A stretch of 64,000 bases of DNA from Caldilineaceae bacterium (GCA_022821585.1 JAJEDI010000055.1:62001-126000); one strand, 5' to 3'. Shown: positions 16,675 through 26,233, counted from the stretch's first letter. Numbers and translations: made by a program. Notes: generated from the letters alone by a model not told the origin.

Positions 16675-17703
16675 ATGAGAAATCGAATGCAACATTCAGT
16701 CCTGTTGATCGCAGCGCTGATTGCGCTGATGCTGGTTGCAGCCTGCGTTCCTGTGGCGCCCGCCGCAACAACCGAGGATGCCTCCGCCCCACCGACCGAC
16801 GTCATCCTTATGCTGGGGTGGACGCCAAACACCAACTACACGGGAATCTACGTTGCCCGCGATAAGGGCTGGTATGAGGAAGCCGGCCTGAATGTGGAAA
16901 TCGTCCTCCCTGGCCAGTCGGATGTGCATCAGGTCGTAGGCACCGGTTCCGCCCATTTTGGATTCAGCTATCAGGAAGGCACGACGTTTGCCCGCAACGA
17001 AGGTGTGCCGGTTGTGTCGGTTGCAGCCATCATCCAGCACAATACTTCGGGCTTCGCCTCTAGAAGCAGCGCGGGAAAGGGAATCACGACGCCCACCGCT
17101 ATGGCCGGTATGCGCTACGGCGCATTTGGTTCTCCAATCGAATTTCCAACCATCGACCTCTTGATGCAGTGTGAGGGCGGATCGGCAGAGGATATCGAGT
17201 TCATCGATATCGGCTGGGCAGACTTCCTGTCGGTCACGGAAGCGGATCAGGTCGACTTTGTCTGGATTTTCTACGGCTGGGGCGGCATCAACGCCGAACT
17301 CCAGGGCGTCGAACTGGACATTGTCATGCTTATGGACTATCTCGATTGCATTCCTGACTACTATACGCCAATCCTCATCACGAGCGAGGCAATGATCGAG
17401 AACGACCCTGAAACCGTGCGAGCCTTCATTGAGGCATCGGCCCGCGGCTATGAATTCGCGATCGACAATCCAGGCGATGCGGCAGACATTCTGCTGGCGG
17501 CCAATCCTGACCTCGATGCCGAACTGGTACGGACAAGCCAGGACTGGCTGTCCAAGGAGTACCGGGCTGACTCGTCGCAATGGGGCATTCAGACCGGCGA
17601 TATCTGGCAAGGATATGCCGACTTTCTGATGGAGAACGGCATCATCGAGTCGTTTGACGCCGAGGCCGCCTATACGAACGAGTTCCTGCCCGACCGAGAA
17701 TGA
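16675..17703 (+). CDS. thiY: Thiamine-precursor substrate-binding lipoprotein (NMT1/THI5-like, ThiY)
   Basis: A 342-aa extracytoplasmic receptor. The signal peptide ends LMLVAAC, followed by a short linker. The NMT1/THI5-like domain starts with LGWTPNTNYTGIYVARDKGWYEEAGL, the conserved pyrimidine-binding lobe. The CCCFC motif of fungal THI5 enzymes is absent, which supports a transport role over pyrimidine synthesis. ATG 16675 follows AAGAGGAG. The gene ends in an ATGA overlap with the ATPase gene. Ligand (HMP or formylaminopyrimidine) is inferred from the family and the TPP riboswitch. Confidence 0.88.
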   Translation: MRNRMQHSVLLIAALIALMLVAACVPVAPAATTEDASAPPTDVILMLGWTPNTNYTGIYVARDKGWYEEAGLNVEIVLPGQSDVHQVVGTGSAHFGFSYQEGTTFARNEGVPVVSVAAIIQHNTSGFASRSSAGKGITTPTAMAGMRYGAFGSPIEFPTIDLLMQCEGGSAEDIEFIDIGWADFLSVTEADQVDFVWIFYGWGGINAELQGVELDIVMLMDYLDCIPDYYTPILITSEAMIENDPETVRAFIEASARGYEFAIDNPGDAADILLAANPDLDAELVRTSQDWLSKEYRADSSQWGIQTGDIWQGYADFLMENGIIESFDAEAAYTNEFLPDRE

Positions 17704-18476
17704 CACTTCTGACGGTCGACTCGCTCTCCAAGACCTTCGGCAGCGGCTCCCGCAGAGGGACCCACAGCGAAGTCGAAGCAGTAATCGATCTGACCTTCAA
17801 GGTCGAAGAGGGCGAGTTCCTGACCATCATCGGCCCCAGCGGCTGCGGCAAGTCCACGCTTCTGCGCCTGCTGGCCGGCCTCGTACAGCCGGACAGCGGC
17901 CAGATCCATCTGAAAGGGCAAACCCTGCCGGACCCGTCCGACCGGCAGGGGCGCTTCGGCTTCATGCCCCAACGGGATACCCTGCTGCCCTGGCGCACAG
18001 TGCTTGAAAACGTCATCCTGGGCGTGGAGCTGGCCGGCGGCAGCCGCGACGCCGCCCGCGAAGAAGCGCGTCAGCTGCTGCCCCTCTTCGGGCTGGACGG
18101 CTTCGAAAACAACTGGCCCAGTACCCTCTCAGGCGGCATGAGGCAGCGCGCCGCGCTCCTGCGTACCTTCCTGGCCGGCTACGACATCCTCCTCCTCGAT
18201 GAACCGTTCGGCGCGCTCGACGCCCTCACCCGCCGCATGCTGCAGCAGTGGCTGCTCGGCGTTCGAACGCGTTTCTCCAAGACAATTCTCTTCATCACGC
18301 ACGACGTCGACGAGGCGCTGCTCCTGGGAGATCGCATGCTCGTCTTCAGCCCCCGTCCCGGCCGCATCACCGCCGACCTGAAAATCGACTTGCCCCATCC
18401 GCGCGACGAGAATACAATTCTGGAACCGGAGTTTCTTGCCCTGAAGCGGAACGCGCTGGCGCATCTGAAACTTTGA
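17700..18476 (+). CDS. thiZ: ABC ATPase for thiamine precursor uptake (ThiZ-like)
   Basis: A 258-aa ATPase of the nitrate/sulfonate/taurine class. Walker A GPSGCGKST is at residues 45-53, the Q-loop MPQRDTLLPW at about 89-98, signature LSGGM at 143-147 and Walker B DILLLDE at 162-168. The MPQ-x-DxLLPW Q-loop is typical of SsuB/TauB/ThiZ proteins. A four-base ATGA overlap couples it to the binding-protein gene. It completes a three-part importer under the riboswitch. Confidence 0.92.
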   Translation: MTLLTVDSLSKTFGSGSRRGTHSEVEAVIDLTFKVEEGEFLTIIGPSGCGKSTLLRLLAGLVQPDSGQIHLKGQTLPDPSDRQGRFGFMPQRDTLLPWRTVLENVILGVELAGGSRDAAREEARQLLPLFGLDGFENNWPSTLSGGMRQRAALLRTFLAGYDILLLDEPFGALDALTRRMLQQWLLGVRTRFSKTILFITHDVDEALLLGDRMLVFSPRPGRITADLKIDLPHPRDENTILEPEFLALKRNALAHLKL

Positions 18477-18479
18477 AAG

Positions 18480-19301
18480 TTGAGCAATATAACCGTGATC
18501 GACCCGCACAGTGCGGACCTCCTGAAATCAAGAGGATACCTCGTAACCTCCCGCACGGCCCTGGACCGTTCCGAACTCCTGGAAGCCTTCCGAACTTTCA
18601 TCCACAGGGGTCGGGACTATCAGCTCCACTTTCTTCAAAAGCATTACGGGTATGCCTACGACGGCTATTCCTACTACGGCCAGACCGATAGCAGCCATCA
18701 GGCCGAGGACGACCTCATCAGCACCTTTGTCCTCTCCGAGTTCTATCCGGTGGACCGCTACCCCGAGGAGTTTCAGAGCTTTCTGAAGGGCGGCTGGCAC
18801 AAAGTCGTGGAGACTGTGCGCTCGCTGGAAACCGACCTGCTGACACAGCTTGACATTCCCGGCCTGCTCGATTTCTACCGTCAGAACGCCGGCCACATGG
18901 TCTCCAACAACTACTATCCCCCGCAACAGCAGTTCACCACCACCGCAGCCGACAACACGCGGCTCTCCGCGCATCCCGATGCTTCCCTGTTCACCGTATT
19001 CCCCTTCGGTATCGACAGAGAGCTGGAGCTGCAGGTAACCGGCGAGAGCGGCGAACCGGTTTGGCGTTCAGTTGACGCCGTGGACTCCATCCTTCTCTAC
19101 CCGGGCTATCTGATGGAAATGTGGTCCCAGGGCGCGATCAAAGCGATGAATCACCGTGTCCGGCTGAGCGCCAATAGCGCGGCCGAACGATTCACCTTCT
19201 CCTTTTTCTCGCTGCCTTTTCCTCTGCGGGAGTTTGAAATGCCGGGACGGGGTTTGATGACCAGCGAAGCCTACTTCGATGCCTACGGGTCCCTATTCTG
19301 A
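18480..19301 (+). CDS. Isopenicillin-N-synthase-like Fe(II)/2-oxoglutarate oxygenase
   Basis: A 273-aa non-haem iron oxygenase. The NNYYPP motif is at residues 143-148, the iron ligands are His165-x-Asp167 and His225, and the co-substrate Arg237-x-Thr239 precedes a FSFFSLPF strand. All are family hallmarks. The TTG at 18480 lies 3 bp after the ThiZ stop; GTG 18495 is an alternative. It is the last gene of the TPP-riboswitch operon, so it probably acts on thiamine or on an imported pyrimidine/thiazole precursor by hydroxylation or oxidative cleavage (inference). I know no characterised thiamine enzyme of this type. The gene overlaps the convergent Ldh gene by 9 bp. Confidence 0.85.
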   Translation: MSNITVIDPHSADLLKSRGYLVTSRTALDRSELLEAFRTFIHRGRDYQLHFLQKHYGYAYDGYSYYGQTDSSHQAEDDLISTFVLSEFYPVDRYPEEFQSFLKGGWHKVVETVRSLETDLLTQLDIPGLLDFYRQNAGHMVSNNYYPPQQQFTTTAADNTRLSAHPDASLFTVFPFGIDRELELQVTGESGEPVWRSVDAVDSILLYPGYLMEMWSQGAIKAMNHRVRLSANSAAERFTFSFFSLPFPLREFEMPGRGLMTSEAYFDAYGSLF

Positions 19302-20339
19302 CGAGGTCAAGCTGACGCCGTAGCGCTCGGCCGCGGCGCAGATCTTTCCCCACGCCGCATCGTCAATGGAAATGCCGTCCCGCGACCGCTGTTGACGCGT
19401 ACGGATCTCCGGCTCGCCCGGCGCCAGGATCTCGTCGAACCCGGCCGCCAGCTCAGAACCCTTGACGTGCTGCACCAGCCCTTCGACATCGGCATAGAAG
19501 CCGTCGCCGTCCCTCAACTTCTCAGGCTGGATCACAATTGCCACGAATCCATTGCCGATGCGGTTCACGCCGTCGCGGCTGCAACCCGCACCAGACAGCG
19601 CACCGGCCAGAATGTCAATCACAAAGGACAGACCAAATCCCTTGTGCCCGCCAAAGGGCAGCAGTGCGCCTTCCGGCGGCCCGATATAGGCCGCAGGGTC
19701 CGTCGTCGGATTGCCGTCCGCGTCAACAATACAACCGGCCGGCGCCGGTACCCCGCGATTGTGCATGTCCTTCAGCTTGCCGTCGGCAATCGCCGATGTC
19801 GCCATGTCCAGCACCAGCGGTTCCCCATCCTTGCGCGGGATCCCTACGGAAATCGGGTTCGCCGACAGCCGCCTCCCGCGCCCGCCCCACGGCGCGGCCA
19901 GCTTGCCGCCCCCATGGGTATTGACGAACATCACCGTCACCAGCCCCTGCTCCGCCGCCAGGTAGGGGTAATGCCCAACGCGCCCGATATGCCCGCACCG
20001 GCTGACCGCGACGATGCCGACGCCGTTCTCCCGCGCCTTCTCCATCGCTACGTCGAACGCCTCCAGCCCGATCACCTGGCCGAAACCCCAGCCCCCCTCC
20101 ATCACCGCCAGGACCGGCGTCTCATGCATAATCGACACATGCTGACCGGGGACGACGTCGCCCGCTTCCATCCACTCAACGTATTCGGGAATGCGCAGAA
20201 CGCCATGCGAATCGTGTCCGGCCAGGTTGGCCTGCACCAGGTGTTCAGCAACAGTCCCGGCCTCGTCCTGCCCTAGGCCGGCGGCAACGAAAACCTCCCG
20301 GGCGATGGCTTTCAGTTTATGAGGAGAAAATGTGGGCAT
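19293..20339 (-). CDS. Malate/L-lactate dehydrogenase family (Ldh_2) oxidoreductase
   Basis: A 348-aa NAD(P)-dependent 2-oxoacid reductase of the type II malate/lactate/ureidoglycolate family, distinct from the Rossmann LDHs. The family motif GHDSHGVLRIPEY is at residues 41-53, SANPISVGIP in the middle, and GHKGFGLSFVIDILAGAL is the conserved cofactor/dimer helix. The ATG follows GAGGAG. Substrate cannot be read from sequence; malate, 2-oxo sugar acids and ureidoglycolate are all known for the family. It stands alone between a convergent oxygenase gene and a TPR gene. Confidence 0.92.
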   Translation of the reverse strand: MPTFSPHKLKAIAREVFVAAGLGQDEAGTVAEHLVQANLAGHDSHGVLRIPEYVEWMEAGDVVPGQHVSIMHETPVLAVMEGGWGFGQVIGLEAFDVAMEKARENGVGIVAVSRCGHIGRVGHYPYLAAEQGLVTVMFVNTHGGGKLAAPWGGRGRRLSANPISVGIPRKDGEPLVLDMATSAIADGKLKDMHNRGVPAPAGCIVDADGNPTTDPAAYIGPPEGALLPFGGHKGFGLSFVIDILAGALSGAGCSRDGVNRIGNGFVAIVIQPEKLRDGDGFYADVEGLVQHVKGSELAAGFDEILAPGEPEIRTRQQRSRDGISIDDAAWGKICAAAERYGVSLTSSE

Positions 20340-20423
20340 GCTATTCTGAAGTATAGCTGCGGAGGAAACTCTTCGGCCATCTTCTTCCGCAACTGTGGTA
20401 GACCTGATTGGGCAGGTGTTCCC

Positions 20424-21497
20424 TCAATACTGCCCAAACCAGAGTTGTCGAACGAGCCCCTCCGAGTCGATACCGCCATCACTGTCCATAGCCGTTTTCG
20501 CCGAATTCAGCGCCGCCGCCGCCTTTAAGTCGGCGAATGCGCCTTCGGCCAGGCCAAGGTTGTTCTTAGCAAGGCCCCGACTGATGAATGCTTTGGCATA
20601 GTCGTGCTTGAGTTGGAGTGCCCTGTCGTAATCGATGATGGCGTCCTGGAATCGACCGAGATTGGCCCTGGCAAGCCCCCGATGAAAGTAGGTGTGGGCA
20701 TGGTCGGGCTTGGACTGGAGAACTTGGTCATAGTCGGCAATGGCAGTCTGAAATTGGCCCAGTTTCTCTCTTGCAAGGCCCCGGCTGAAGATGGCACTGA
20801 CATGACCTGGTTGCAGCCCGAGGGCCAGGTTGTATTCGACGATGGCCTCCTCGTATAGACCTAACGCGGCCTTCGCATAGCCCCGACTGACGAATGCTTC
20901 AGCAAAGTCGGGTTTCAATTGGAGTGCCCGATCGAGATCGCCGAGGGCGTCCTCGCTCCGACCAAGGTTAAGATAAGTGACGCCGCGACCGTGATAGGCC
21001 CTGGCATTGTCAGGATCGTAATGGAGAGCCCTTTCAAAGTCGGCGAAAGCCTCCTGTTGCAGACCAAGGCAGGTCTTGGCATTGCCACGTTCCACGAATG
21101 CATCAACATGGTCATGCTGCAGCCGCAGAGCTACGTCAAAATCGGCGATGGCCTCCTCGAACAACTTGAGGCCGCTTTTGGCAGCCCCCCGGTAATAGTA
21201 GGCATTAACAAGGTATGGTTCCAACAGGAGGGCCTGGTCGAAGTCCGCAATCGCCTCCTGATACCGACGACTCATGAGATGAGCGGCGCCCCTTCCGATG
21301 TAGCCGGCGCTAACGTCGGGCTGCAACTGGAGTGCCTTGTCGTACTCGGCGATGGCCTCATCGTACAGACCGAGGCCAAGATTGGCGTTGCCCTGAATGA
21401 AATAGTCTTCGGCACTTCCCTCTCTTTGATTTGTGGCGACCACGATACATGCCGCGGCAACGGCTAGCAACAGGACTCTTACTCTGTTCTTGTGCAC
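20424..21497 (-). CDS. Exported TPR-repeat protein
   Basis: A 357-aa protein made almost entirely of about nine 34-residue tetratricopeptide repeats (residues 28-340), each with the A-x-x-x-Y/F-D-x-A-L-x-L-x-P-D pattern. A signal helix (LLLAVAAACIVVAT) precedes them; Cys17 in VAAAC could be a weak lipobox. Repeats are similar at the DNA level, suggesting recent internal duplication. The start is GTG 21497 with AAAGGG upstream. TPR arrays are protein-binding scaffolds; the partner is unknown. Confidence 0.85.
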   Translation of the reverse strand: MHKNRVRVLLLAVAAACIVVATNQREGSAEDYFIQGNANLGLGLYDEAIAEYDKALQLQPDVSAGYIGRGAAHLMSRRYQEAIADFDQALLLEPYLVNAYYYRGAAKSGLKLFEEAIADFDVALRLQHDHVDAFVERGNAKTCLGLQQEAFADFERALHYDPDNARAYHGRGVTYLNLGRSEDALGDLDRALQLKPDFAEAFVSRGYAKAALGLYEEAIVEYNLALGLQPGHVSAIFSRGLAREKLGQFQTAIADYDQVLQSKPDHAHTYFHRGLARANLGRFQDAIIDYDRALQLKHDYAKAFISRGLAKNNLGLAEGAFADLKAAAALNSAKTAMDSDGGIDSEGLVRQLWFGQY

Positions 21498-21609
21498 TAT
21501 ATTAGTGCCCTTTCACATGCAGCGGGTTTGTGCCATCCCGCGGCCCCCCGATGCAGCAGATCCGCGCGATCGCGGAGGGGGATTGGGAGATCGTCTGATC
21601 CTAAGGCTG

Positions 21610-22884
21610 TCAGCCACCCAGGAATAGCCGGATCGGCGCCTCCAACAGTTCTTTCACTCTATTCAAAAAGAGCGCGCACTCAGCGCCGTCGGTCACCCGG
21701 TGGTCGGCGGAGATCGTCATCTGCATGACCGTGCGCACCACCAACTGGCCCTCCTCAACGACCGCGGTCTCTCTGGCAGTTGCCACCGCCAGAATCGCGG
21801 CCTGCGGCGGGTTGATGATCGCGGCAAAGTGATCGGTGTCGTAGCCGCCCAGGTTGCTGATCGTGAAGGTGCTGTCCGACACATCCTCCGGCCTGACCCT
21901 GCCCGCACGCGCCCTCTCGACCATGGCCCGATTCTCGCGGGCGATGTCCGCAATCGGACTGCGGTCGGTCTGCCGGGTGGTGACCGTCAGCACGCCGCCT
22001 TCCACCGCCACCGCCGCGCCGATATTGATGTCAGTGTGAACTTCGATGCGGTCGTCCACATAGGACGCGTTCAGGTTGGGGAAATCGCGCAGTGCCAGGG
22101 CAGTGGCTTTCACCACGATATCGTTGACCGTAACCTGCGCATCCGATGGAAAGGCTAAATTGTACTGCCTTCTCAGCGCCAGTGCATCGTCCATCGTGAC
22201 CGAACTGGTGATGTAAAAGTGAGGGATCGTCTGCTTGCTTTGGCTCATGCGCCGCGCGATCGTCCGCCGCAGCGGCGAAGCGGCAGTCCCGACCGATGGA
22301 GGCCGGTCGCCGTCCTCTGGCGGGCGCCGCACGACCTCCCCGATGGCGCCGGGACGGGCCTCGGCCAAATGATTCTCGACATCCCCCCGCAGAATCCGCC
22401 CCCCGGGACCGCTGCCGGCCACACGCCGTAGATCCAGATTGTGCTCGCGGGCCATGCGCAGGGCAATCGGTGTCGCCAGCAAGCCATTGCCCGCAGGCGC
22501 GGCCGGCACGCGACGCACCGGTTCACTCTCTTGCGGCTCGGCCGGCAAAGGAGTGGATGGCGTCTTCGCTGCGGGTGGCTCGGGCGGTGGTGGGGCAGGC
22601 TCTTTGGCAGGAGACGGAGCAGACGCCGGCGAGGCGGAGAGTTCGTCGGCCTCACCAATCCGGGCAATCGGCGCGCCCTCCGCGACGCTTTCTCCCGGCT
22701 GAATGAGGTGCTCCAGCAGCACCCCCGCAACCGGCGACTCCACCTCCAGCGTCACCTTGTCCGACTCGAACTCTGCGATAGGTTCGCCCGCTTCGACCGC
22801 GTCGCCGACGCCCTTCAGCCAGACCGAAAGCTCACCTTCATCGGCCTCAAAACCCAGGTCGGGCATGGGAATTATCTCGGCCAC
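21610..22884 (-). CDS. Dihydrolipoamide acyltransferase, E2 of pyruvate dehydrogenase
   Basis: A 424-aa E2 core subunit. The lipoyl domain has Lys43 in ESDKVTLEVES, a Pro/Ala/Glu-rich hinge covers about residues 85-130, the E1/E3-binding domain contains RVAGSGPGGRILRGDV, and the catalytic domain ends with HRVTDG (His395, Asp399). GTG 22884 is chosen because GGGAGG lies 5 bases upstream and the lipoyl domain then begins at residue 2; the longer open frame to 22938 adds nothing recognisable. It follows the E1 gene by 81 bp, so the acyl group is probably acetyl. No E3 gene is nearby. Confidence 0.93.
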   Translation of the reverse strand: MAEIIPMPDLGFEADEGELSVWLKGVGDAVEAGEPIAEFESDKVTLEVESPVAGVLLEHLIQPGESVAEGAPIARIGEADELSASPASAPSPAKEPAPPPPEPPAAKTPSTPLPAEPQESEPVRRVPAAPAGNGLLATPIALRMAREHNLDLRRVAGSGPGGRILRGDVENHLAEARPGAIGEVVRRPPEDGDRPPSVGTAASPLRRTIARRMSQSKQTIPHFYITSSVTMDDALALRRQYNLAFPSDAQVTVNDIVVKATALALRDFPNLNASYVDDRIEVHTDINIGAAVAVEGGVLTVTTRQTDRSPIADIARENRAMVERARAGRVRPEDVSDSTFTISNLGGYDTDHFAAIINPPQAAILAVATARETAVVEEGQLVVRTVMQMTISADHRVTDGAECALFLNRVKELLEAPIRLFLGG

Positions 22885-22965
22885 GCATCCCTCCCAGTAA
22901 CGGTAACGGCAGGCAGCCGCTGACCGCCTCTCATACACAAATGCAGACCTGATGGAACGTCGGTC

Positions 22966-25443
22966 CTACCCGAACTCAGTCCGGTTCAGACCCACCAGCG
23001 CGGCCTCGAAGATCGCTTGGCTGTCGATCCCGAAATGCCGGTAAAGATCAGCCGGCGTTCCCGACTGTCCGAAATCGTCCACGCCTAGCGGAATCAAGTA
23101 GCTGCCGAACAGGCTGCCCAGCCAGGCCAGATTGTGCGACGCCCCGTCCTGTACCGTGACGATCGGGGCTTGGCGCTCATTCGGGGGGATCAGCCACGAG
23201 AGCAGCCGGCTTGGCTCCCTGCCCGGCCTGACTCCCCACTGCGCAGCCCGCCAGTTCTCAAAGAGACGGCGGGGGCTGGATATGTTCAACACATTGACCG
23301 CAATACCTTCCTCCTGCAACATCTCCGCCGCCTCCATCGCCTCCGCCAGCATAATGCCGCTTGAAGCGATATGGACCAGCGATCGTGGATCTGCTTCCGG
23401 CGTGGCCGTTTTCCAGTCCAGCAGCCTGAAACCGCCCTCAAGCACCTGGCGACGCAGTTCGGTCGCGCCAAGCCGCTCCATCGCCGGCTCAAGCAGCGAC
23501 TGATCTGTCGGCTTCGTAGAAAGGCGCAGATAGGTCGCTCTGCCATCCACGTCACGGCAGCACTGACGCACCGCCTCCAGCATGATCCAGACCAGCTCCT
23601 GCGCAAAACAGGGCTCGTAGCTGTTCAGATTCGGCAGCTCCGCGCCCAGCGAGGGGGTCACCGTAGACTGGTGCGCGCCGCCCTCCGGGGCCAGGCTGAC
23701 ACCTGATGGCGTGCCCACAATGATAAAGCGGGAACCGGCGTAGAGGCCGTAGATAAACGAGTCCAGCCCCCGCAACACAAAGGGATCGTACACCGTGCCG
23801 ATCGGGATCAACTGCTGACCGTTCAACTCCGCCGAGAGGCCCAGCATCGCCAGCATCATGAAGAGATTCATCTCCGAAATGCCCAGCTCGATGTGCTGGC
23901 CGTCGGGCCCGTAGTGATAACTCAGCCCCCGGTTCTCCTCCAGTTCGTAGATCTCCCTGTCGGTTAAGGAAAAGACGCCCTGTTTGGCGATCCAGCCCGA
24001 AAGGTTCGTCGACGTGGAGACATCGGGCGAAGTGGTGACCAGCCGCGGCGCCAGCTTCGGATCGCGGCTCATGCTCACCAGGATCTGGCCGAACGACTGC
24101 TGCGTGCTGAGCATGCCATGCATACGCGCCGGCACGCTTTCGGGAACGTCCTGAGCCGAAAGACCTGCGGGAAGCTCTGCCGCGCCGTTCACCTTCTGAG
24201 GGGCTGCGGTGACCTCTCCATTCGGGGCAGGGTACAGCTGTTGTGCGATTTCCGTGCAGAGCGCCCCCTCCTCCGAATCCGGGTCAAAAGCGGCCCATTC
24301 ATCATTGCCGGGGATCGACAGCTCCTCTGCCAGGGCCGACATCTCCTCAACACTGAGCAGTTTCGAATGGTTGTGCGGGTCGCCGGCAATCGGCAGCCGC
24401 CAGCCCTTTATCGTATAGGCGAATATCACCGTGGGCCGGTCTGCCGTGGCGTCGGCCTCTTCAAGGACGCCAATCATTTCGTGGAGGTCGTGGCCGCCCA
24501 GATTGCCGACGACGCCGGGCAGCTCCTCATTGCTTATCGGCGCCAGCAGCTCCTCCAGGCGCGGGTCCCTGTGCCCGTTCACCGTCACAAAACGCTGGCG
24601 TAACTCATCGCCCGGCAGCCGTACCAGCAGCTGGTACTCCTCGTTGCTCATGTCGTCGATGCGTTTGCGAACCAGCTCGCCGTTTTCCTTGGCAAACAAG
24701 TCCTGCAGCTTGCGCCCGTACTTCGCCTCCAACACCTGCCATCCCCAGCTGGCGAACATCGCCTTCAGCGTCCCCGCGCGGATACCGGGGACCACCCGGT
24801 CCAGACTCTGCCGGTTCAGGTCCACGATCCAGATCGTGTTGGCCAGTTCGTCCATCCATTCATCGAATACCGCTTCCCAGACATTGCCCTCGTCCAGCTC
24901 CGCATCGCCGATGATGGCAATGAAGCGATTGGAAGTCACGTCGCCAAAGTGCATCTTGGCATAGTAGTGGGACAGCCCCGCGAAGGCCGGCGCCACCGCG
25001 CCCAGCCCCACCGAACCGGTGGAAAAATCAACCGGGTCGGGATCCTTGGTGCGGCTGGGATAGGCCTGCAGCCCGCCAAAAGCGCGCAGTGTGGTCAGAT
25101 AGTCGCGCGGCAGTTGTCCGAGGAGATATTGAATGGCGTGAAAGACCGGGGAAGCGTGCGGCTTGACAGACACCTTGTCCCCGTGCTTCAGCAGGTGAAA
25201 GTAGAGCGCGGTCATGATCGTCACCATGCTGGCCGACGAGGCCTGGTGACCGCCGACCTTGACGCCGTCGCGTTGCGGACGAATGCTGTTGGCCTCGTGC
25301 ACAATCCGCATAGACAGCCACATGATCCGGTCCTGAATCCGGTTCAGCGTGTCCAGATACTCTGATGTCAGCTTCATTGGCTTGATTGGCGCCTTGCAAC
25401 TGCTCTCAACCTGCAACGACACTGCCTGCGCAACAGCACTCAC
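22966..25443 (-). CDS. aceE: Pyruvate dehydrogenase E1, homodimeric type
   Basis: An 825-aa thiamine-diphosphate enzyme decarboxylating pyruvate and acetylating E2. The ThDP motif GDAELDEGN and its partner LNRQS lie near residues 182-215, and DGVKVGGHQASS near the N terminus is typical of AceE-like E1. It is somewhat shorter than the roughly 890-aa proteobacterial enzyme. GTG 25443 is the longest start; ATG 25377 (MKLTSEYLDTLNRIQ) is equally plausible. It lies directly downstream of the catabolic gene run that includes an HpcH/HpaI aldolase expected to release pyruvate, so the products could feed this complex (inference). Confidence 0.92.
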   Translation of the reverse strand: MSAVAQAVSLQVESSCKAPIKPMKLTSEYLDTLNRIQDRIMWLSMRIVHEANSIRPQRDGVKVGGHQASSASMVTIMTALYFHLLKHGDKVSVKPHASPVFHAIQYLLGQLPRDYLTTLRAFGGLQAYPSRTKDPDPVDFSTGSVGLGAVAPAFAGLSHYYAKMHFGDVTSNRFIAIIGDAELDEGNVWEAVFDEWMDELANTIWIVDLNRQSLDRVVPGIRAGTLKAMFASWGWQVLEAKYGRKLQDLFAKENGELVRKRIDDMSNEEYQLLVRLPGDELRQRFVTVNGHRDPRLEELLAPISNEELPGVVGNLGGHDLHEMIGVLEEADATADRPTVIFAYTIKGWRLPIAGDPHNHSKLLSVEEMSALAEELSIPGNDEWAAFDPDSEEGALCTEIAQQLYPAPNGEVTAAPQKVNGAAELPAGLSAQDVPESVPARMHGMLSTQQSFGQILVSMSRDPKLAPRLVTTSPDVSTSTNLSGWIAKQGVFSLTDREIYELEENRGLSYHYGPDGQHIELGISEMNLFMMLAMLGLSAELNGQQLIPIGTVYDPFVLRGLDSFIYGLYAGSRFIIVGTPSGVSLAPEGGAHQSTVTPSLGAELPNLNSYEPCFAQELVWIMLEAVRQCCRDVDGRATYLRLSTKPTDQSLLEPAMERLGATELRRQVLEGGFRLLDWKTATPEADPRSLVHIASSGIMLAEAMEAAEMLQEEGIAVNVLNISSPRRLFENWRAAQWGVRPGREPSRLLSWLIPPNERQAPIVTVQDGASHNLAWLGSLFGSYLIPLGVDDFGQSGTPADLYRHFGIDSQAIFEAALVGLNRTEFG

Positions 25444-25514
25444 TTGCTGCGAAGCGCCGCCCCTCGTTTCAGTCTAACCATCGAAGATTATAGCATATCG
25501 CCGCAGTTCACTAT

Positions 25515-25556
25515 CCCCTAACCCCTAGCCCCTAGCTCCTGGCCCTTAACTCCTGC
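25515..25556. repeat. Heptanucleotide tandem repeat, word CCCCTAR
   Basis: Six consecutive 7-bp units in one register. The first three are CCCCTAA/CCCCTAG (from 25515, 25522, 25529), the next three diverged (25536, 25543, 25550). The array runs into the last codons of the epimerase gene. It resembles in kind the short tandemly repeated heptamers of cyanobacteria. Confidence 0.75.
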
Positions 25557-26223
25557 CGTCCTGCGGCTCATATCCGATCACGCGGCGCCCATGTTCCATG
25601 TCGTAGAGCGGCCAGTCGCCCCCGGAAACGCCGAAAACCACCTCGTACTCTACGTCCGGATGGATCACCGCCCGCTCAAAGACACGCACCAGGTCGGCAT
25701 GGCTCAAATGATGCGGATGCTCTGCCTGCGGCCGGTCCGCGCGCACATTGCCGATGCGCACCGATACGCACTCCATGCCGTACTGGCTCGAATACATGTA
25801 GCACAGGTTCTCGCCGAAAACCTTGCTGATCGAGTAATAGCTCTCCGGGCGGGGCGGTAAGTCGATGGTGCGAGTGATCTCCTCCGGATAGTGAGCCAGC
25901 AGCCCCGCGCGGCTCGCGAAGACAACGCGCCGAACGCTGTTCTGCCGCGCCGCCTCGAACAGGTTGTAGGTCCCGATGATATTGCTGTTCAGTATCTCTT
26001 CCCACGGCGCCGAACCTAACGGGTTGCCAGCCAGGTGGACAACCGCCTCCATCCCTTCCGTCGCTCTGGCCACCGCCTCGAAATCGGTCAACTCACCTGT
26101 GACAACGTCTTCCAGATCAGGAATCGGCACGCGGTCGAAAGCCCGCAACGAATAGCGGTCGCGCAATCCGTTCACCAGCACCGTGCCGACTGCGCCCGCG
26201 GCGCCCGTAATCAGAATTCTCAT
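25546..26223 (-). CDS. NAD-dependent epimerase/dehydratase, uronate-dehydrogenase-like
   Basis: A 225-aa extended-SDR protein. The nucleotide motif GAAGAVG is at residues 7-13, HLAGNP at 63-68 and YSISK at 130-134 supply the catalytic Tyr and Lys. The size and the HLAG-x-P pattern resemble uronate dehydrogenases, though the C-terminal region is shorter. ATG 26223 follows AGGGAG. It is the last gene of the 12-gene catabolic run and 10 bp from the cupin gene. Its final codons lie in a heptad repeat array, suggesting the 3' end was reshaped. Oxidation or epimerisation of a sugar acid is the likely role (inference). Confidence 0.88.
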   Translation of the reverse strand: MRILITGAAGAVGTVLVNGLRDRYSLRAFDRVPIPDLEDVVTGELTDFEAVARATEGMEAVVHLAGNPLGSAPWEEILNSNIIGTYNLFEAARQNSVRRVVFASRAGLLAHYPEEITRTIDLPPRPESYYSISKVFGENLCYMYSSQYGMECVSVRIGNVRADRPQAEHPHHLSHADLVRVFERAVIHPDVEYEVVFGVSGGDWPLYDMEHGRRVIGYEPQDGRS

Positions 26224-26233
26224 CAATAACTCC

